A stretch of DNA of 64,000 bases from JAVJST01 sp965229715 (GTDB lineage Bacteria; Pseudomonadota; Alphaproteobacteria; Rhodospirillales; Casp-alpha2). The stretch covers positions 1-64,000 of the forward strand of contig CBDDJL010000004.1 of assembly GCA_965229715.1 (NCBI GenBank), in the 5' to 3' direction. The first letter of the stretch is position 1, and every line of letters begins with the position of its first letter. Below the pieces are notes generated by a model. The model saw nothing but the letters and a program-made list of their open reading frames with translations. It had not been told where the DNA came from and made no database searches. The translations under genes and the position numbers were made by a program. This document shows positions 20,001 through 29,199 of this stretch, one piece after another.

Positions 20001-20369
20001 CGACAGCGCCGTCGCGCTCAGAGCGAAAGCGACCTCGGGGATAAATGCGGCAACCTCGTTTTCGTCGGTGCGAAACTGAAGATTGATGATACGCACATCG
20101 ACGGCACGGTCCCAGCCTGCCCACACGAGGATCGTGTCCTCGAACGAGGCCTCGACGCCCGGCAAGGCATCGTTCAACACATCGGAGACATGCGGCGCGA
20201 GAAAACCGAGAGAAATCGGTCCTAGCGATAGACGCCAGACAAGCAGGACGACCGCAATGGTCAGCCCGGCGCCGAGCCCCCCGATGATGTGTAAAAGGCT
20301 TCTGACCGTACGTTTGATCACGTTAGCGGACTCCGCCAGCGGCTTGACCGTCGAAAACGGCTCCCGCAC
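17037..20369 (-). CDS. YhdP/AsmA-like inter-membrane protein (DUF3971 and AsmA C-terminal domain)
   Basis: The 1110-residue protein has one N-terminal membrane segment (about residues 26-52, TVRSLLHIIGGLGAGLTIAV as core) and then a very long beta-rich periplasmic region with repeated short strands. It ends in an AsmA C-terminal domain (MKSAQANGPSLGFTANGKIY) and a low-complexity tail. This is the layout of YhdP and related AsmA-like proteins, which form groove-shaped bridges for phospholipid transport to the outer membrane. The protein is near the usual 1100-1300 residue length. It converges on tyrS and is divergent from glnE with 26 bases between starts. Confidence 0.85.
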   Translation of the reverse strand: MREPFSTVKPLAESANVIKRTVRSLLHIIGGLGAGLTIAVVLLVWRLSLGPISLGFLAPHVSDVLNDALPGVEASFEDTILVWAGWDRAVDVRIINLQFRTDENEVAAFIPEVAFALSATALSRGVIAAAELEFFDPTFTILRDETGHFGLGFSTEESGSLVDPKDLIAMVSGKGSEKKALHYLSRVRITNADVVVIDRLAGRSWATPDAQITLRRIDDGIALSSSFFVTLGDRVAEFLITANIDGESGRIDAGVSFDGLTPSILAGVAPEAAPLGRLNMPLEGLVTLDANLNGQLGNLRFDLTGGEGEVVLPPPIGTVVVASDIHLAGRFDTTIGRLSIQQLDASFAPGTVLPLPLDDGHLIPLSGLSFSGSYQGGEDRLRLDELRLDSGRVSFNAEGLIDGLQGRPAVSLSVSTTPLMVEDFPIYWPRSVAEDAYDWVIPQVTSGRVSELQVELEGGVEADGGFALDRLDGGFAFEDVSLTYIDAMPDVTGGTGVATFDQDQIVFDIRDASSFGLKSDRAQVRLYDLRTNIERAHIEVFATGPFRSAMELVDREPIMDPDEIGFDPSVASGTGEAELTFDFPLRVDLDWSHVKMAVLADVRNASIPAGLFGLDVEDAEFEIDIGDTGMDVIGDLRLAGYATNINWRQEFDELLPVRNTYTLNVWLDQVESLADLGVDTRPFSGDLMRGDMPLWLNVIENRDGEAVLSARGDLTGIEIDLSALEWRKKSGEAGEANVEVRLRDAQIVEIPSFRIKAPDLSIRGSASYAGEDLRLSRVDLEEVKVGRSDVKALLIPRGGGVWDADFQGAALDLAGIWDDIFEGDILESGDSLLPDMSVSAQFDRIWLSTDEHVDNMTSAFVRENAAWQTIYITTVVEGNEQLEIKLAPSDSTPATRLLTMWSRDAGSVLRLLRINDNMIGGEFNLVGRFEDSEPGEPLNGIMEITDFRVINAPTLTKVVSVMSLTGILESLTGEGLAFDRMKIPFRFSDGILEMKSAQANGPSLGFTANGKIYTHADVVDIEGTVVPAYLLNSILNNVPLLGSIFSGGEEGGGVFAARYAMTGSRDDPDVSVNALSAFTPGILRNVFSVFDGGTKTTDNGEAPTGAKGKQ

Positions 20370-20395
20370 TGTTCAACGAACGGGAGCCACATTCA

Positions 20396-23380
20396 ATGCA
20401 CGACCTTTGCCCGGACCTGCTGCACGCCACATTCCCCGCCCCCGTCGATACGGAGCGAGCGGGCGTCAGCTGGATGCGCTGGCGCGATGTCTGCATCGAC
20501 GCCGATCATAGCCAAGAATCCCCGACGGTCGAATTCTTAACGAGCAATCCGGACACGGAATCTCTCCTGCACGGCATTTTTGGCAACAGCCCGTTTCTGA
20601 CCGCTGCCTGTATCGCAGAACCGCCGTTCGTTGCGAAGCTGTTGAGCGCCGGCCCCCAGACGGTTATCGACGAAGAATTGCAGCGAATCGCCGGTCTCGA
20701 TGTGACCGCGAGCACGCCCGATCAGGTCGGCCGCGAACTACGGATCGCAAAGCGGCGGGCGGCTCTTGCGATCGCGGTGGGTGACATCGCCGGGGTTATG
20801 CCGCTGGATACCGTGACCCGCAACCTTTCAGCCTTTGCGGAATGCGCCCTGCAGTGCGGTGTACGTTCCGTTCTGCATGACGCCGCATCGCGCGGCCGAA
20901 TGGAACTCCCCGACCCTGCGGACCCTGCCGTTGGCAGCGGTTTCATCGTGCTTGCTTTGGGCAAGCTGGGATCCGGCGAACTGAATTACTCGAGCGACAT
21001 CGATCTCGTCGTTCTGTTCGATCCCGAAGTGGTTCGCGGCGTTTCGCCCGAACAGATGCAGAAGACCTTCGTACGCATCACGCGGGATCTTGTACGAATC
21101 ATGGACGAGCGCACGAGCGACGGCTACGTCTTCCGCACCGACCTCCGGTTACGGCCCGATCCGGGGGCGACGCCGATCGCCGTCGCCGTACCGGCCGCCG
21201 AGGTTTATTACGAAAGTCAGGGCCAGAACTGGGAACGTGCCGCCATGATCAAGGCACGGCCAGTTGCCGGCGATCTTGACGCCGGACAACGTTTCGTCGA
21301 CTGGCTGACACCGTTCATCTGGCGCAAGAACCTCGATTTCGCGGCGATCCAGGACATCCATTCGATCAAGCGTCAGATCAACGCCCACCGCGGCGGTAGC
21401 ACGGTGACCGTCACCGGCCACAACATCAAGATCGGGCGCGGCGGCATCCGCGAGATCGAATTCTTCGCCCAGACCCAGCAACTCATCTGGGGCGGCCGTT
21501 TACCGGCGCTCCGCGTCAAACGCACGGTCGAGGCACTCAACCGGCTGAAAGACGCCGGCCAGGTCAACGACGAAACAGTCGAAGAACTGACCGCCGCCTA
21601 TACGTTTCTGCGTACCGTCGAACACCGCCTGCAAATGATCAACGACGAACAGACGCAAACGTTGCCGGACGACCCGGACGGTCTGCGACACGTTGCCGTG
21701 TTCATGGGTTTTTCCGCTATCGACGACTTCTCCGAAACCCTGATCGGCCACCTCAGGAATGTGGAAAACCGTTACGCGCGCCTGTTCGAGGATGCGCCCG
21801 GTCTCGGCGGCGACGGGGCGGGAGGCGGGAACCTTGTGTTTACCGGGAGTGACAGCGACCCCGATACGCTTGAGACGATTCGCGGCCTCGGCTTCGAGCG
21901 CCCCGAAGCCGTGGATGCGGCGATCCGGGGATGGCATCACGGACGTTATCGCGCGACCCGCTCGGTTCGCGCGCGAGAGCTTCTGACGGAATTGGTGCCT
22001 CGAATCCTCAAGTCCCTCGGCGCAACGCCGGATGCGGATGCGACGTTCCTCAAGTTCGATGAATTTCTCGGTGGCCTGCCCTCAGGCATCCAGCTGTTTT
22101 CGATGATACATTCGCAACCGCACTTGCTCGACCTGATCGCCGAAATCATGGGCGAGGCGCCTCGGCTGGCGGATCTCCTGAGCCGCCGGCCGTCGCTGCT
22201 CGATGCCGTATTGTCATCGGAGTTTCTCGACCGGCCGCCAACCCTCGCTGCGCTGTCCGACGAACTCGAGGAGCGCTTCCAACGCGACCGGGATTTCGAG
22301 GGCATTCTCGATACGGCGCGCCGCTGGACCAATGACCGCCGCTTTATCGTCGGCCTGCAAAGCCTGCGTGGCGTCATCAGCCCACCTGATGCAGCCTGGG
22401 CCCTGAGCGATATCGCCGAGGCTGCATTGGCCGCCATTAAACCGGCAACCGAAGCGGAGTTTGCCCGGCGACACGGCCGGATCGACGGCGAAGCGTTTTG
22501 CACCGTGGCGTTCGGCAAGCTCGGCGGCCACGAGATGACCCCGACGTCAGATCTCGACCTTGTCTTTATCTATCCCGGCGAGGGAGACGAAGGCGCATCC
22601 GACGGCGAACGGCCGCTCAGCCGGACTCATTATTTTGCCCGCCTTGGACAGCGCTATATCAATGCGATTACGGCGCCGACCGCCGAAGGCATTCTCTATG
22701 AAGTCGATATGCGCCTCCGGCCGTCTGGCAATGCCGGACCCATCGCCTGCGCGCTCTCTGCCTTCGTTCAGTACCACGAAAACGAAGCATGGACATGGGA
22801 ACGCATGGCCCTTACGCGGGCACGGCCGATCAACGGACCGGCGCCGCTGATGGAGCGAATTTCGGCCGAGATCAGACGTTTGCTGACCCTGCCCGTCGAC
22901 GCGGACAGCCTTCGTAACGATGTCGCGGCGATGCGAAATCGCATGGCCGAAACGCACCCGACGGATCAATTGTGGTCGATCAAGCATCTGCGCGGCGGTC
23001 TCGTCGATCTCGAGTTCATCGTCCAATATCTGCAATTGCGCCACGCACCGGAGAATCCGAAAGTGCTTTCGCCCAACACCTGGCGTGCAATCCGCAATCT
23101 GTCGAGACACGGCGTGTTGGCAGACGACGATGCGCAACGGCTGACTGCTGCGCTCAGTCTGTGGCAGGCGCTACAGAGCCAACTTCATCTGACCATGGAT
23201 ATGGATCCGGAGCGTGCGCCGAGCACGCGGATGCCGGTTGCACTGCAAGATCACCTGGCGGAACTTGGCGGTGCCGAGACCTTCGGCGGCGTTGAGAACG
23301 TGATCCGCGCCACGGCAGAGGGCGTGCACGACATGTTCAAGGACATCATCGGCACCCCGGACCCGTCAGCACCGAACTGA
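20396..23380 (+). CDS. glnE: Bifunctional glutamine synthetase adenylyltransferase/deadenylase GlnE
   Basis: GlnE attaches or removes AMP on glutamine synthetase in response to PII and glutamine. The 994-residue protein has two nucleotidyltransferase domains. The N-terminal (deadenylase) one has GSGELNYSSDIDLVVLFD (about residues 191-208), and the C-terminal (adenylylase) one has GGHEMTPTSDLDLVFIYP (about 707-724). Each carries a G-[SG]-x9-D-x-D active site, separated by the linker helices. Length and order are normal. The upstream gap to the YhdP-like gene is too short for two full promoters, so control elements probably lie within the coding ends. Confidence 0.96.
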   Translation: MHDLCPDLLHATFPAPVDTERAGVSWMRWRDVCIDADHSQESPTVEFLTSNPDTESLLHGIFGNSPFLTAACIAEPPFVAKLLSAGPQTVIDEELQRIAGLDVTASTPDQVGRELRIAKRRAALAIAVGDIAGVMPLDTVTRNLSAFAECALQCGVRSVLHDAASRGRMELPDPADPAVGSGFIVLALGKLGSGELNYSSDIDLVVLFDPEVVRGVSPEQMQKTFVRITRDLVRIMDERTSDGYVFRTDLRLRPDPGATPIAVAVPAAEVYYESQGQNWERAAMIKARPVAGDLDAGQRFVDWLTPFIWRKNLDFAAIQDIHSIKRQINAHRGGSTVTVTGHNIKIGRGGIREIEFFAQTQQLIWGGRLPALRVKRTVEALNRLKDAGQVNDETVEELTAAYTFLRTVEHRLQMINDEQTQTLPDDPDGLRHVAVFMGFSAIDDFSETLIGHLRNVENRYARLFEDAPGLGGDGAGGGNLVFTGSDSDPDTLETIRGLGFERPEAVDAAIRGWHHGRYRATRSVRARELLTELVPRILKSLGATPDADATFLKFDEFLGGLPSGIQLFSMIHSQPHLLDLIAEIMGEAPRLADLLSRRPSLLDAVLSSEFLDRPPTLAALSDELEERFQRDRDFEGILDTARRWTNDRRFIVGLQSLRGVISPPDAAWALSDIAEAALAAIKPATEAEFARRHGRIDGEAFCTVAFGKLGGHEMTPTSDLDLVFIYPGEGDEGASDGERPLSRTHYFARLGQRYINAITAPTAEGILYEVDMRLRPSGNAGPIACALSAFVQYHENEAWTWERMALTRARPINGPAPLMERISAEIRRLLTLPVDADSLRNDVAAMRNRMAETHPTDQLWSIKHLRGGLVDLEFIVQYLQLRHAPENPKVLSPNTWRAIRNLSRHGVLADDDAQRLTAALSLWQALQSQLHLTMDMDPERAPSTRMPVALQDHLAELGGAETFGGVENVIRATAEGVHDMFKDIIGTPDPSAPN

Positions 23381-23495
23381 CGCGATCCTGGGCGCCACAT
23401 CACCCCCGGTGAATTATCCCGTTTGAACGGTTTACCTTGCCGGTACCGGTCGCTATTCATCTGGCATACCAACTGACGATGAACGGAGTAGCCCC

Positions 23496-23972
23496 ATGCC
23501 TGATACCGGAACCCCTGAAATCGGGAAGGCGGCGCCTGCTTTTTCGGCACCGACGGACGGGGGCGGAACGCTCGCCCTGAAGGACCTCAAGGGCAAGAAC
23601 GTCGTGCTCTATTTCTACCCGAAGGACGACACCTCGGGCTGCACGCGGGAGGCCATCGATTTCTCCGATCTGATCGGGAAGTTCGGGGAAGCGAATACGG
23701 AAATCGTCGGCGTTTCCAAGGACACACCGGCCAAGCACGACAAGTTCATCGCGAAGCACGATCTGAAGGTCCGACTGGTTTCGGACGAAGACGGCAGTAT
23801 TTGCGAAAAATACGGCGTCTGGGTCGAAAAGAGCATGTACGGGCGCAAGTACATGGGTATCGAACGGTCGACCTTCCTGATCGACGACAAGGGCAAGCTC
23901 CGTAACGTCTGGCGCAAAGTCAAGGTCGCGGGCCACGCCGAAGACGTCCTCACCGCCGTCGAAGCGCTTTGA
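23496..23972 (+). CDS. bcp: Thioredoxin-dependent peroxiredoxin, Bcp/PrxQ type
   Basis: The 158-residue peroxidase reduces hydrogen and organic peroxides. The peroxidatic Cys is in DDTSGCTREAIDF (about residue 49). The Cys five residues later in classical PrxQ is replaced (T-R-E-A-I), so the resolving thiol, if any, must be another Cys such as the one in GSICEKYGVW. GGGTLALKDLKGKNVVLYF and the closing TFLIDDKGKL strand are standard. AACGGAG precedes the ATG. It lies 22 bases before the DUF455 gene and may be co-transcribed with it. Confidence 0.94.
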   Translation: MPDTGTPEIGKAAPAFSAPTDGGGTLALKDLKGKNVVLYFYPKDDTSGCTREAIDFSDLIGKFGEANTEIVGVSKDTPAKHDKFIAKHDLKVRLVSDEDGSICEKYGVWVEKSMYGRKYMGIERSTFLIDDKGKLRNVWRKVKVAGHAEDVLTAVEAL

Positions 23973-23994
23973 CGGAACGGAAATCGCCACCCCC

Positions 23995-24840
23995 ATGACA
24001 CATATGCCGTCAACGCTCAGCCAGGCCGCCATACACGTTATCGAGACGGCGGACCCTTACGACAAGGTCGCCGCAACCCGCGACTGGGTCGGCGCATGGC
24101 GGTCAGAAAAGATTACCGAAACCGGCGCGTGTCGACCGCCGGCACGGCCGGCACGTCCCCGCCAACCGGAACTCAGGAGACCTGGCGACATGCCGCGCCG
24201 CCGCAAGGGCGGCCTTGCCGGGCGGCAGGCCTTCGTTCACGCCATTGCGCACATCGAACTCAACGCCATCGATCTCGCGTGGGACATCGTTGCCCGCTTT
24301 ACCGATGAAAACCTCCCGCGCGCCTTCTACGACGACTGGACGGGTGTCGCGCTCGACGAGGCCGATCACTTCGACATGCTTTGCCGGCGGCTTGGCGAAC
24401 TCGGCTGTGCGTACGGAGATCTGCCCGCGCACGACGGTTTATGGGAAGCGGCGGAAACGACGGCGGACGATCTGCTCGCCCGCCTCGCCATCGTTCCGAT
24501 GATTCTCGAGGCGCGTGGCCTCGACACCACGCCGCATGCGGTCGCCGACCTGGAACGGCACGACGATCACGAAACGGCGGCTATTCTGGCAAAAATCGGC
24601 GAAGAGGAAGTACCGCACGTCGCAGCCGGCGTCCGTTGGTTCGAGTATCTGTGCGAACGTCGCGACATAGAACCGGTGGCCCATTTCCATGCGCTTCGCC
24701 AAGCCCGGTTCAAGGGCGCGCTCAAACCGCCTTTCAATCGGGAAATGCGCACGAAAGCGGGTATGAACCCAGAGTATTTTGATATAAGTATTTACACTGA
24801 TTCTGCGAGAGGACGCGGTTCGGCGACCGCGAACATATAG
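23995..24840 (+). CDS. DUF455 family ferritin-like protein
   Basis: The 281-residue protein has an all-helical diiron-type core: AFVHAIAHIELNAIDLAWDI (about 80-99, with E and H ligands), DEADHFDMLCRRL (about 121-133), a long ILEARGLDTTP helix, and EEEVPHVAAGVRWF (about 202-215). These four-helix E-x-x-H pairs define DUF455, a ferritin-like family of unknown reaction. A second ATG four codons in (MPSTLSQ) is an alternative start. It follows the peroxiredoxin by 22 bases, which suggests an oxidative-stress or tRNA-modifying context, and precedes fliL by 4 bases. Confidence 0.85.
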   Translation: MTHMPSTLSQAAIHVIETADPYDKVAATRDWVGAWRSEKITETGACRPPARPARPRQPELRRPGDMPRRRKGGLAGRQAFVHAIAHIELNAIDLAWDIVARFTDENLPRAFYDDWTGVALDEADHFDMLCRRLGELGCAYGDLPAHDGLWEAAETTADDLLARLAIVPMILEARGLDTTPHAVADLERHDDHETAAILAKIGEEEVPHVAAGVRWFEYLCERRDIEPVAHFHALRQARFKGALKPPFNREMRTKAGMNPEYFDISIYTDSARGRGSATANI

Positions 24841-24844
24841 AGCA

Positions 24845-25372
24845 ATGGCGAAGAAGCCGAAGAAAGAGACGAAGAAGGGCACAAAGGCCTCCGGCGGCAA
24901 GGTCAAGGGCAAAGGCAAGACGATCGCGATTGTTGCGATCGCTGCTCTCGTGCTGCTCGGCGGCACCGGGGCGGGTCTCTATTTCATCGGCATGCTTGAT
25001 TCGCTCCTCGGCATCGAGGAAGTCGATATCGTCAAGGAAGTCCCGAAAGAAGAACTGCCCCTTGCCGCACCGGTCTATCATGATCTTCCCGAGTTCGTCG
25101 CCGATCTCAGGATCACCAACGATACGCGCCCGCCATTTCTGAAATTGCAGATCACCGTGCAGGTAGCGGAACAGGATCTCCCGCTCGTCATCGAACGCGA
25201 ACCGAAAATTATCGACCGCGTGCAACGTCTGCTTCGCGATCAGACGCGGCTCGATCTTACCGGCAGCGAAGGCGCCGAAAAACTGCGGGCCGATATCGTG
25301 CTGATCATGAACCAGACGCTGGATCCCTCGCAGGTCCATAACGTTCTGTTCCGTCAGATGATCCTTCAGTAG
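24845..25372 (+). CDS. fliL: Flagellar basal-body protein FliL
   Basis: The 175-residue protein has a Lys-rich cytoplasmic start (AKKPKKETKKGTKASGGKVK), a single membrane helix (about 27-47) and a periplasmic FliL domain with the typical LPEFVADLRITN, FLKLQITVQV and LRADIVLIMNQTL. FliL rings around the stator and supports motor torque. No other flagellar gene is in the window. It follows DUF455 by 4 bases, and its 3' end overlaps the convergent prfB by 7 bases. Confidence 0.88.
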   Translation: MAKKPKKETKKGTKASGGKVKGKGKTIAIVAIAALVLLGGTGAGLYFIGMLDSLLGIEEVDIVKEVPKEELPLAAPVYHDLPEFVADLRITNDTRPPFLKLQITVQVAEQDLPLVIEREPKIIDRVQRLLRDQTRLDLTGSEGAEKLRADIVLIMNQTLDPSQVHNVLFRQMILQ

Positions 25373-26491
25373 GCCGCTTCTTCGTCCTTACCGCCCTGAA
25401 CGCGGTGCGCGAGAGACGCTTCCAGGAAACGATCGATGTCGCCGTCGAGCACGCCCTGGGTATCCGACGTCTCCGTCTCGGTCCGCAGATCCTTGACCAT
25501 CTGGTAGGGCTGCAAAACATACGACCGAATCTGGTGCCCCCACCCGATATCGCTCTTGGCTTCGTGCTCCGCCTGGGCTTCCTGCTCGCGCATCTGCAGT
25601 TCCCGTTCGTAAAGCCGGGCTTTCAGCATGCTCATGGCCGTCGCCCGGTTTTTGTGCTGGGAACGGTCGTTCTGGCACTGGACGACGATGCCGGTCGGCT
25701 CGTGCGTAATTCGCACGGCGCTGTCGGTCCGGTTGACGTGCTGCCCGCCGGCGCCTGAGGCACGGTAGGTATCGATCCGTAGATCCTTGTCCTCGATCTC
25801 GATTTCGATGCGGTCGTCGATTACCGGATAAACCCAGGCCGATGCGAAGCTGGTGTGACGCCGGGCGCTCGAATCGTAGGGCGAAATCCGAACCAGCCGG
25901 TGAACGCCGCTCTCGGTCTTGAGCCATCCGTACGCATTCTCGCCGATGATCTTGAGCGTCGTCGACTTGATGCCGGCCTCTTCGCCGGCGCTTTCTTCGA
26001 GCAATTCCAGCTTGTAGCCGTGCTTTTCCGCCCAACGGGAGTACATTCGCAGCAGCATGTCCGCCCAGTCCTGGGCCTCCGTGCCGCCGGCGCCGGCATG
26101 AATTTCAAGATAGCAGTCGTTCGCATCGGCCTCGCCGGAAAGCAGCGTCTTGAGTTCGGCCACGGCAATCTTGTCGCGAAGCGCCGTCAACGCGCTTTCG
26201 GCTTCGTCGATCAGGCCCTGCTCGTCCTCAGCCTCGGCGAGCTCGATCATGTCGACGTTGTCGTTGAGCGCCGCCTCGAAATCGTCGATTTCACCGATAC
26301 CCTGCTCGACCCGGTTGCGTTCGCGCATGATCTCCTGCGCGCGCTCGGGATTCTCCCAGAGGCTCGAATCTTCGGCGAGAGCGTTCAGCTCATCCAGCCG
26401 TCGTTTCGCATTGTCGTAGTCAAAGATGCCTCCTCAGCAGTTCCAGCGACTGCTTGATATCCTGGACGACGGTATCGATTTCGGCGCGCAT
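25366..26491 (-). CDS. prfB: Peptide chain release factor 2, expressed by programmed +1 frameshift
   Basis: RF2 releases peptides at UAA and UGA. Translation starts at ATG 26491 (MRAEIDTVVQDIKQ), runs 23 codons, and meets an in-frame UGA at 26422-26420 in the context CTT TGA C. An AGGAGG at 26434-26429 sits exactly three bases before CTT, as in E. coli prfB. Shifting +1 gives LDYDNAKRRLDELNALAED and continues to the stop at 25366, for a 374-residue product. The GGQ motif is in SGAGGQHVNRTDSAVRIT. The stop-recognition tripeptide reads SPY (RISPYDSSARRHTSF) instead of SPF. This is an autoregulatory frameshift, not a pseudogene. Confidence 0.95.
26420..26434 (-). promoter_or_regulatory. prfB programmed frameshift signal
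   Basis: On the minus strand the order is AGGAGG, CAT, CTT, TGA, C: an internal Shine-Dalgarno-like stimulator, a 3-base spacer, a slippery CTT and an in-frame UGA with a following C that weakens termination. All elements of the classical RF2 autoregulatory site are present. When RF2 is scarce the ribosome pauses at UGA and shifts +1. Confidence 0.95.
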
Positions 26492-26585
26492 GATGAGGCG
26501 GACTCCGCTCGGCAATTGACCAGTCAGCTATCTAGCGAACGGCGGCACCAGGGACAAGCACACTCTGTGCTCGGCGACCGGTCGG

Positions 26586-29048
26586 TCAGTACAATCCGCC
26601 GGTCCCCGCGGACGGCACGCCGGCCGCCGTGCCCTCTACGCCTTCCCTATAGCCCGGTGTCTGGCCTTCACCCGCCAGCAGCACCGAATCTCCCGTCGGC
26701 ACCGTACCCGGCAGAAAGGCCTCCAGAATCACGTTGCCATCACCGATATCGGCGGGCGCGCCGGTGCTGCCATCAATGCGGACCAGCCGGATACCCGGCG
26801 GAATACGGAACGGGATGCCGGGTTTGCCCTGTAACGCCGCTTCCATGAAATCCTTGAAAACAGGCGCCGCGACCGAAGACCCTGTCTCTTTCCTCCCAAG
26901 TCCGCGTGGCTGATCGAAACCGATGAACACGCCGACAGCGAGATCGGGTGCGAAGCCGACGAACCAGGTATCGACCTGGTTGTTGGTCGTGCCGGTCTTG
27001 CCCGCGAGCGGCTTGCCGACGGCGCTGATGCGCCGCCCCGTACCGCGCTCGACGACGCCCTCCAGCATCGAGACGATCTGGTAGGTCGTTCCCGCTTCGG
27101 CGACCCGTTCGCGGTCGTCCGGAAGGATCGGCACTGGCTGGTCGGTCCAAAACGACTGGCGGCATTCCCGGCATTCGCGCGTATCGTGCCGGAAGACGGT
27201 AATCCCGTGGCGGTTCTGAATTCTGTCAATGAGGGTCGGCGTGATCCGCTTGCCGCCATTGACAAGCATCGCGTAGGCCGTCGTCAACCGCAGCAACGTG
27301 GTTTCTCCGGCGCCGAGAGACATGGAAAGCACTGGTTCCAACCGGTCGACGATACCGAAACGCTTCGCATACTCGGCGACTTTTTCCATGCCCACCGCCT
27401 GCGCGAGCCGGACGGTCATCAGGTTGCGGGACTTCTCGATCCCCAACCGCATGGTGCTGGGTCCGTAGAATTTCTTGGTGTAGTTCGCCGGCCGCCATTT
27501 GGGCAGCCCCGGGCCTTGGTCGATGACGAATGGCGCATCGAGGATTCGGGTCGACGGCGTGTATCCGTTTTCCAGCGCCGTCAGATAGACGAACGGCTTG
27601 AAGGCGGAACCCGGTTGCCGCCAGGCCTGAGTCACTCTGTTGAACTCGCTCCGGTCAGGGTCGTAACCGCCGCTCATCGCTAGGACACGACCGGTATGCG
27701 GGTCGAGCGCGACGAGAGCACCCTCGATCTGGGGAATCTGGCTAAGGCCGTAGGTGCCGGGCGGATAGGGTTCCGGTTCTTCGTTCTCGTGCGCCGGCGC
27801 GTGTGTTTCCGGCCGCAACGCGACGATATCGCCGAGCTTGAGGATATCGCTCGGCCGGGTAACCGGCGGGCCGAGTTTCTGGCCTTCCGCCCATTTCCGC
27901 GCCCAGCGCAACTGCTCCATGGGCATATAACCGAGCTCGCCGCCCTGCAACACCAGATCGACGCCCCTGTCGTCCATCCGGACAACAACGCCGGCGACGC
28001 GGTCGAACATACCCGGCGGTGGCTCGAACGTATTGATGGCCGCAATCCAGTCGGTTCCCTCGGGCAAGCGGGCGAGCGGACCACGATAGCCATGGCGGAA
28101 ATCGTATCGCTCGAGACCCTTGCGCAGCACCCGATCGGCGATGGCCTGTAACCGCGGGTCAACGGTCGTGTGGACAGACAGGCCGCCTTCGTAGAGCCGG
28201 TCCTCGCCGTACAGGGCCATCAACTCCCGCCGAACTTCCTCGGCGTAGTAATCGGCTTCGATGAATTGCGTTTCGCTGCGCTGGCGAACCTCAAGCGGCG
28301 TGGCGCGCGCCTCTGCCGCCTGTTCTTTGCCGATAAAGCCCTCGGCAAGCATGCGGCCGATTGCCCAGTCCCTGCGTTCGACCGCGGCTTCGTACTGGTG
28401 CACCGGATGATAGTTGTTGGGTGCCTTCGGTAGGGCCGCCAGATAAGCGACTTCGGCAATGGTCAGTTCATCGAGGGATTTATCGAAGTAGTTGAGGGAC
28501 GCCGCTGCAACACCGTAGGACTGCAACCCGAGATAGATCTCGTTGAGATAAAGCTCGAGGATGCGCTCTTTCGTGAAGGCGCGTTCGATGCGAAACGCAA
28601 GAATGGCCTCCTTGATCTTGCGGTCGATCGAGACCTCGCTGGTCAACAGGAAGTTCTTGGCGACCTGTTGCGTGATGGTCGAGGCGCCGACAAGCCGCCG
28701 GCCTGTGCCGATGTTCTTCAGATTGACGACAATGGCTCGCGCCACGCCGATGGGGTCGACTCCCTTGTGTTCGAAGAAGTTCTGATCTTCGGCGGCGATA
28801 AACGCCTGAACGAGGCGTGGCGGCATCGCCCTGATCGGTACGAACACGCGCTTCTCGATCGCATACTCAGCCAGCAAACGGCCATCGCCCGCGTGGACAC
28901 GGGTCATCACCGGCGGCTCGTAATCCGCAAGCTGGCGGTAGTCCGGCAAGCCCTTCCCGTACTCATAGAAGACCCACAGACCGCCGGCCGCCACAGCGGC
29001 CGCGCCGACAATCAGTATTCCGAATACAACGGCAAGAAACCTAAGCAT
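26586..29048 (-). CDS. mrcA: Penicillin-binding protein 1A (bifunctional murein synthase)
   Basis: The 820-residue class A PBP has a membrane anchor (about 4-26). Its glycosyltransferase domain has EDQNFFEHKGVDPIGVARA (catalytic Glu, about 86-104) and the KIKEAILAFRIERAFTKERILELYLNEIYLG region. An OB-like insert follows, then a transpeptidase domain with SxxK in GSAFKPFVYL, SxN in KSRNLMTVRLAQ and KTG in AGKTGTTNNQVDTWFVGF. It polymerises and crosslinks peptidoglycan. It is transcribed from the amidase side (151-base gap), and prfB follows 94 bases downstream. Confidence 0.94.
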   Translation of the reverse strand: MLRFLAVVFGILIVGAAAVAAGGLWVFYEYGKGLPDYRQLADYEPPVMTRVHAGDGRLLAEYAIEKRVFVPIRAMPPRLVQAFIAAEDQNFFEHKGVDPIGVARAIVVNLKNIGTGRRLVGASTITQQVAKNFLLTSEVSIDRKIKEAILAFRIERAFTKERILELYLNEIYLGLQSYGVAAASLNYFDKSLDELTIAEVAYLAALPKAPNNYHPVHQYEAAVERRDWAIGRMLAEGFIGKEQAAEARATPLEVRQRSETQFIEADYYAEEVRRELMALYGEDRLYEGGLSVHTTVDPRLQAIADRVLRKGLERYDFRHGYRGPLARLPEGTDWIAAINTFEPPPGMFDRVAGVVVRMDDRGVDLVLQGGELGYMPMEQLRWARKWAEGQKLGPPVTRPSDILKLGDIVALRPETHAPAHENEEPEPYPPGTYGLSQIPQIEGALVALDPHTGRVLAMSGGYDPDRSEFNRVTQAWRQPGSAFKPFVYLTALENGYTPSTRILDAPFVIDQGPGLPKWRPANYTKKFYGPSTMRLGIEKSRNLMTVRLAQAVGMEKVAEYAKRFGIVDRLEPVLSMSLGAGETTLLRLTTAYAMLVNGGKRITPTLIDRIQNRHGITVFRHDTRECRECRQSFWTDQPVPILPDDRERVAEAGTTYQIVSMLEGVVERGTGRRISAVGKPLAGKTGTTNNQVDTWFVGFAPDLAVGVFIGFDQPRGLGRKETGSSVAAPVFKDFMEAALQGKPGIPFRIPPGIRLVRIDGSTGAPADIGDGNVILEAFLPGTVPTGDSVLLAGEGQTPGYREGVEGTAAGVPSAGTGGLY

Positions 29049-29199
29049 GATGCTGTCGACAGTTTTGACTCGCGAACAGGCGGGATCAATCGGAATCGCG
29101 CGATCGACCGTCCCCGGCCGATACGCGACCGGACATTGACGTCACCATGAAACCGCAATTTGGCGATTTCATGGTCGTGGCATGAAAAATTTTAGCCGG

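Noticed and set aside
26329..26491. prfB as a frameshifted pseudogene
   Set aside because: The in-frame UGA is in the exact programmed-frameshift context and both segments match RF2.
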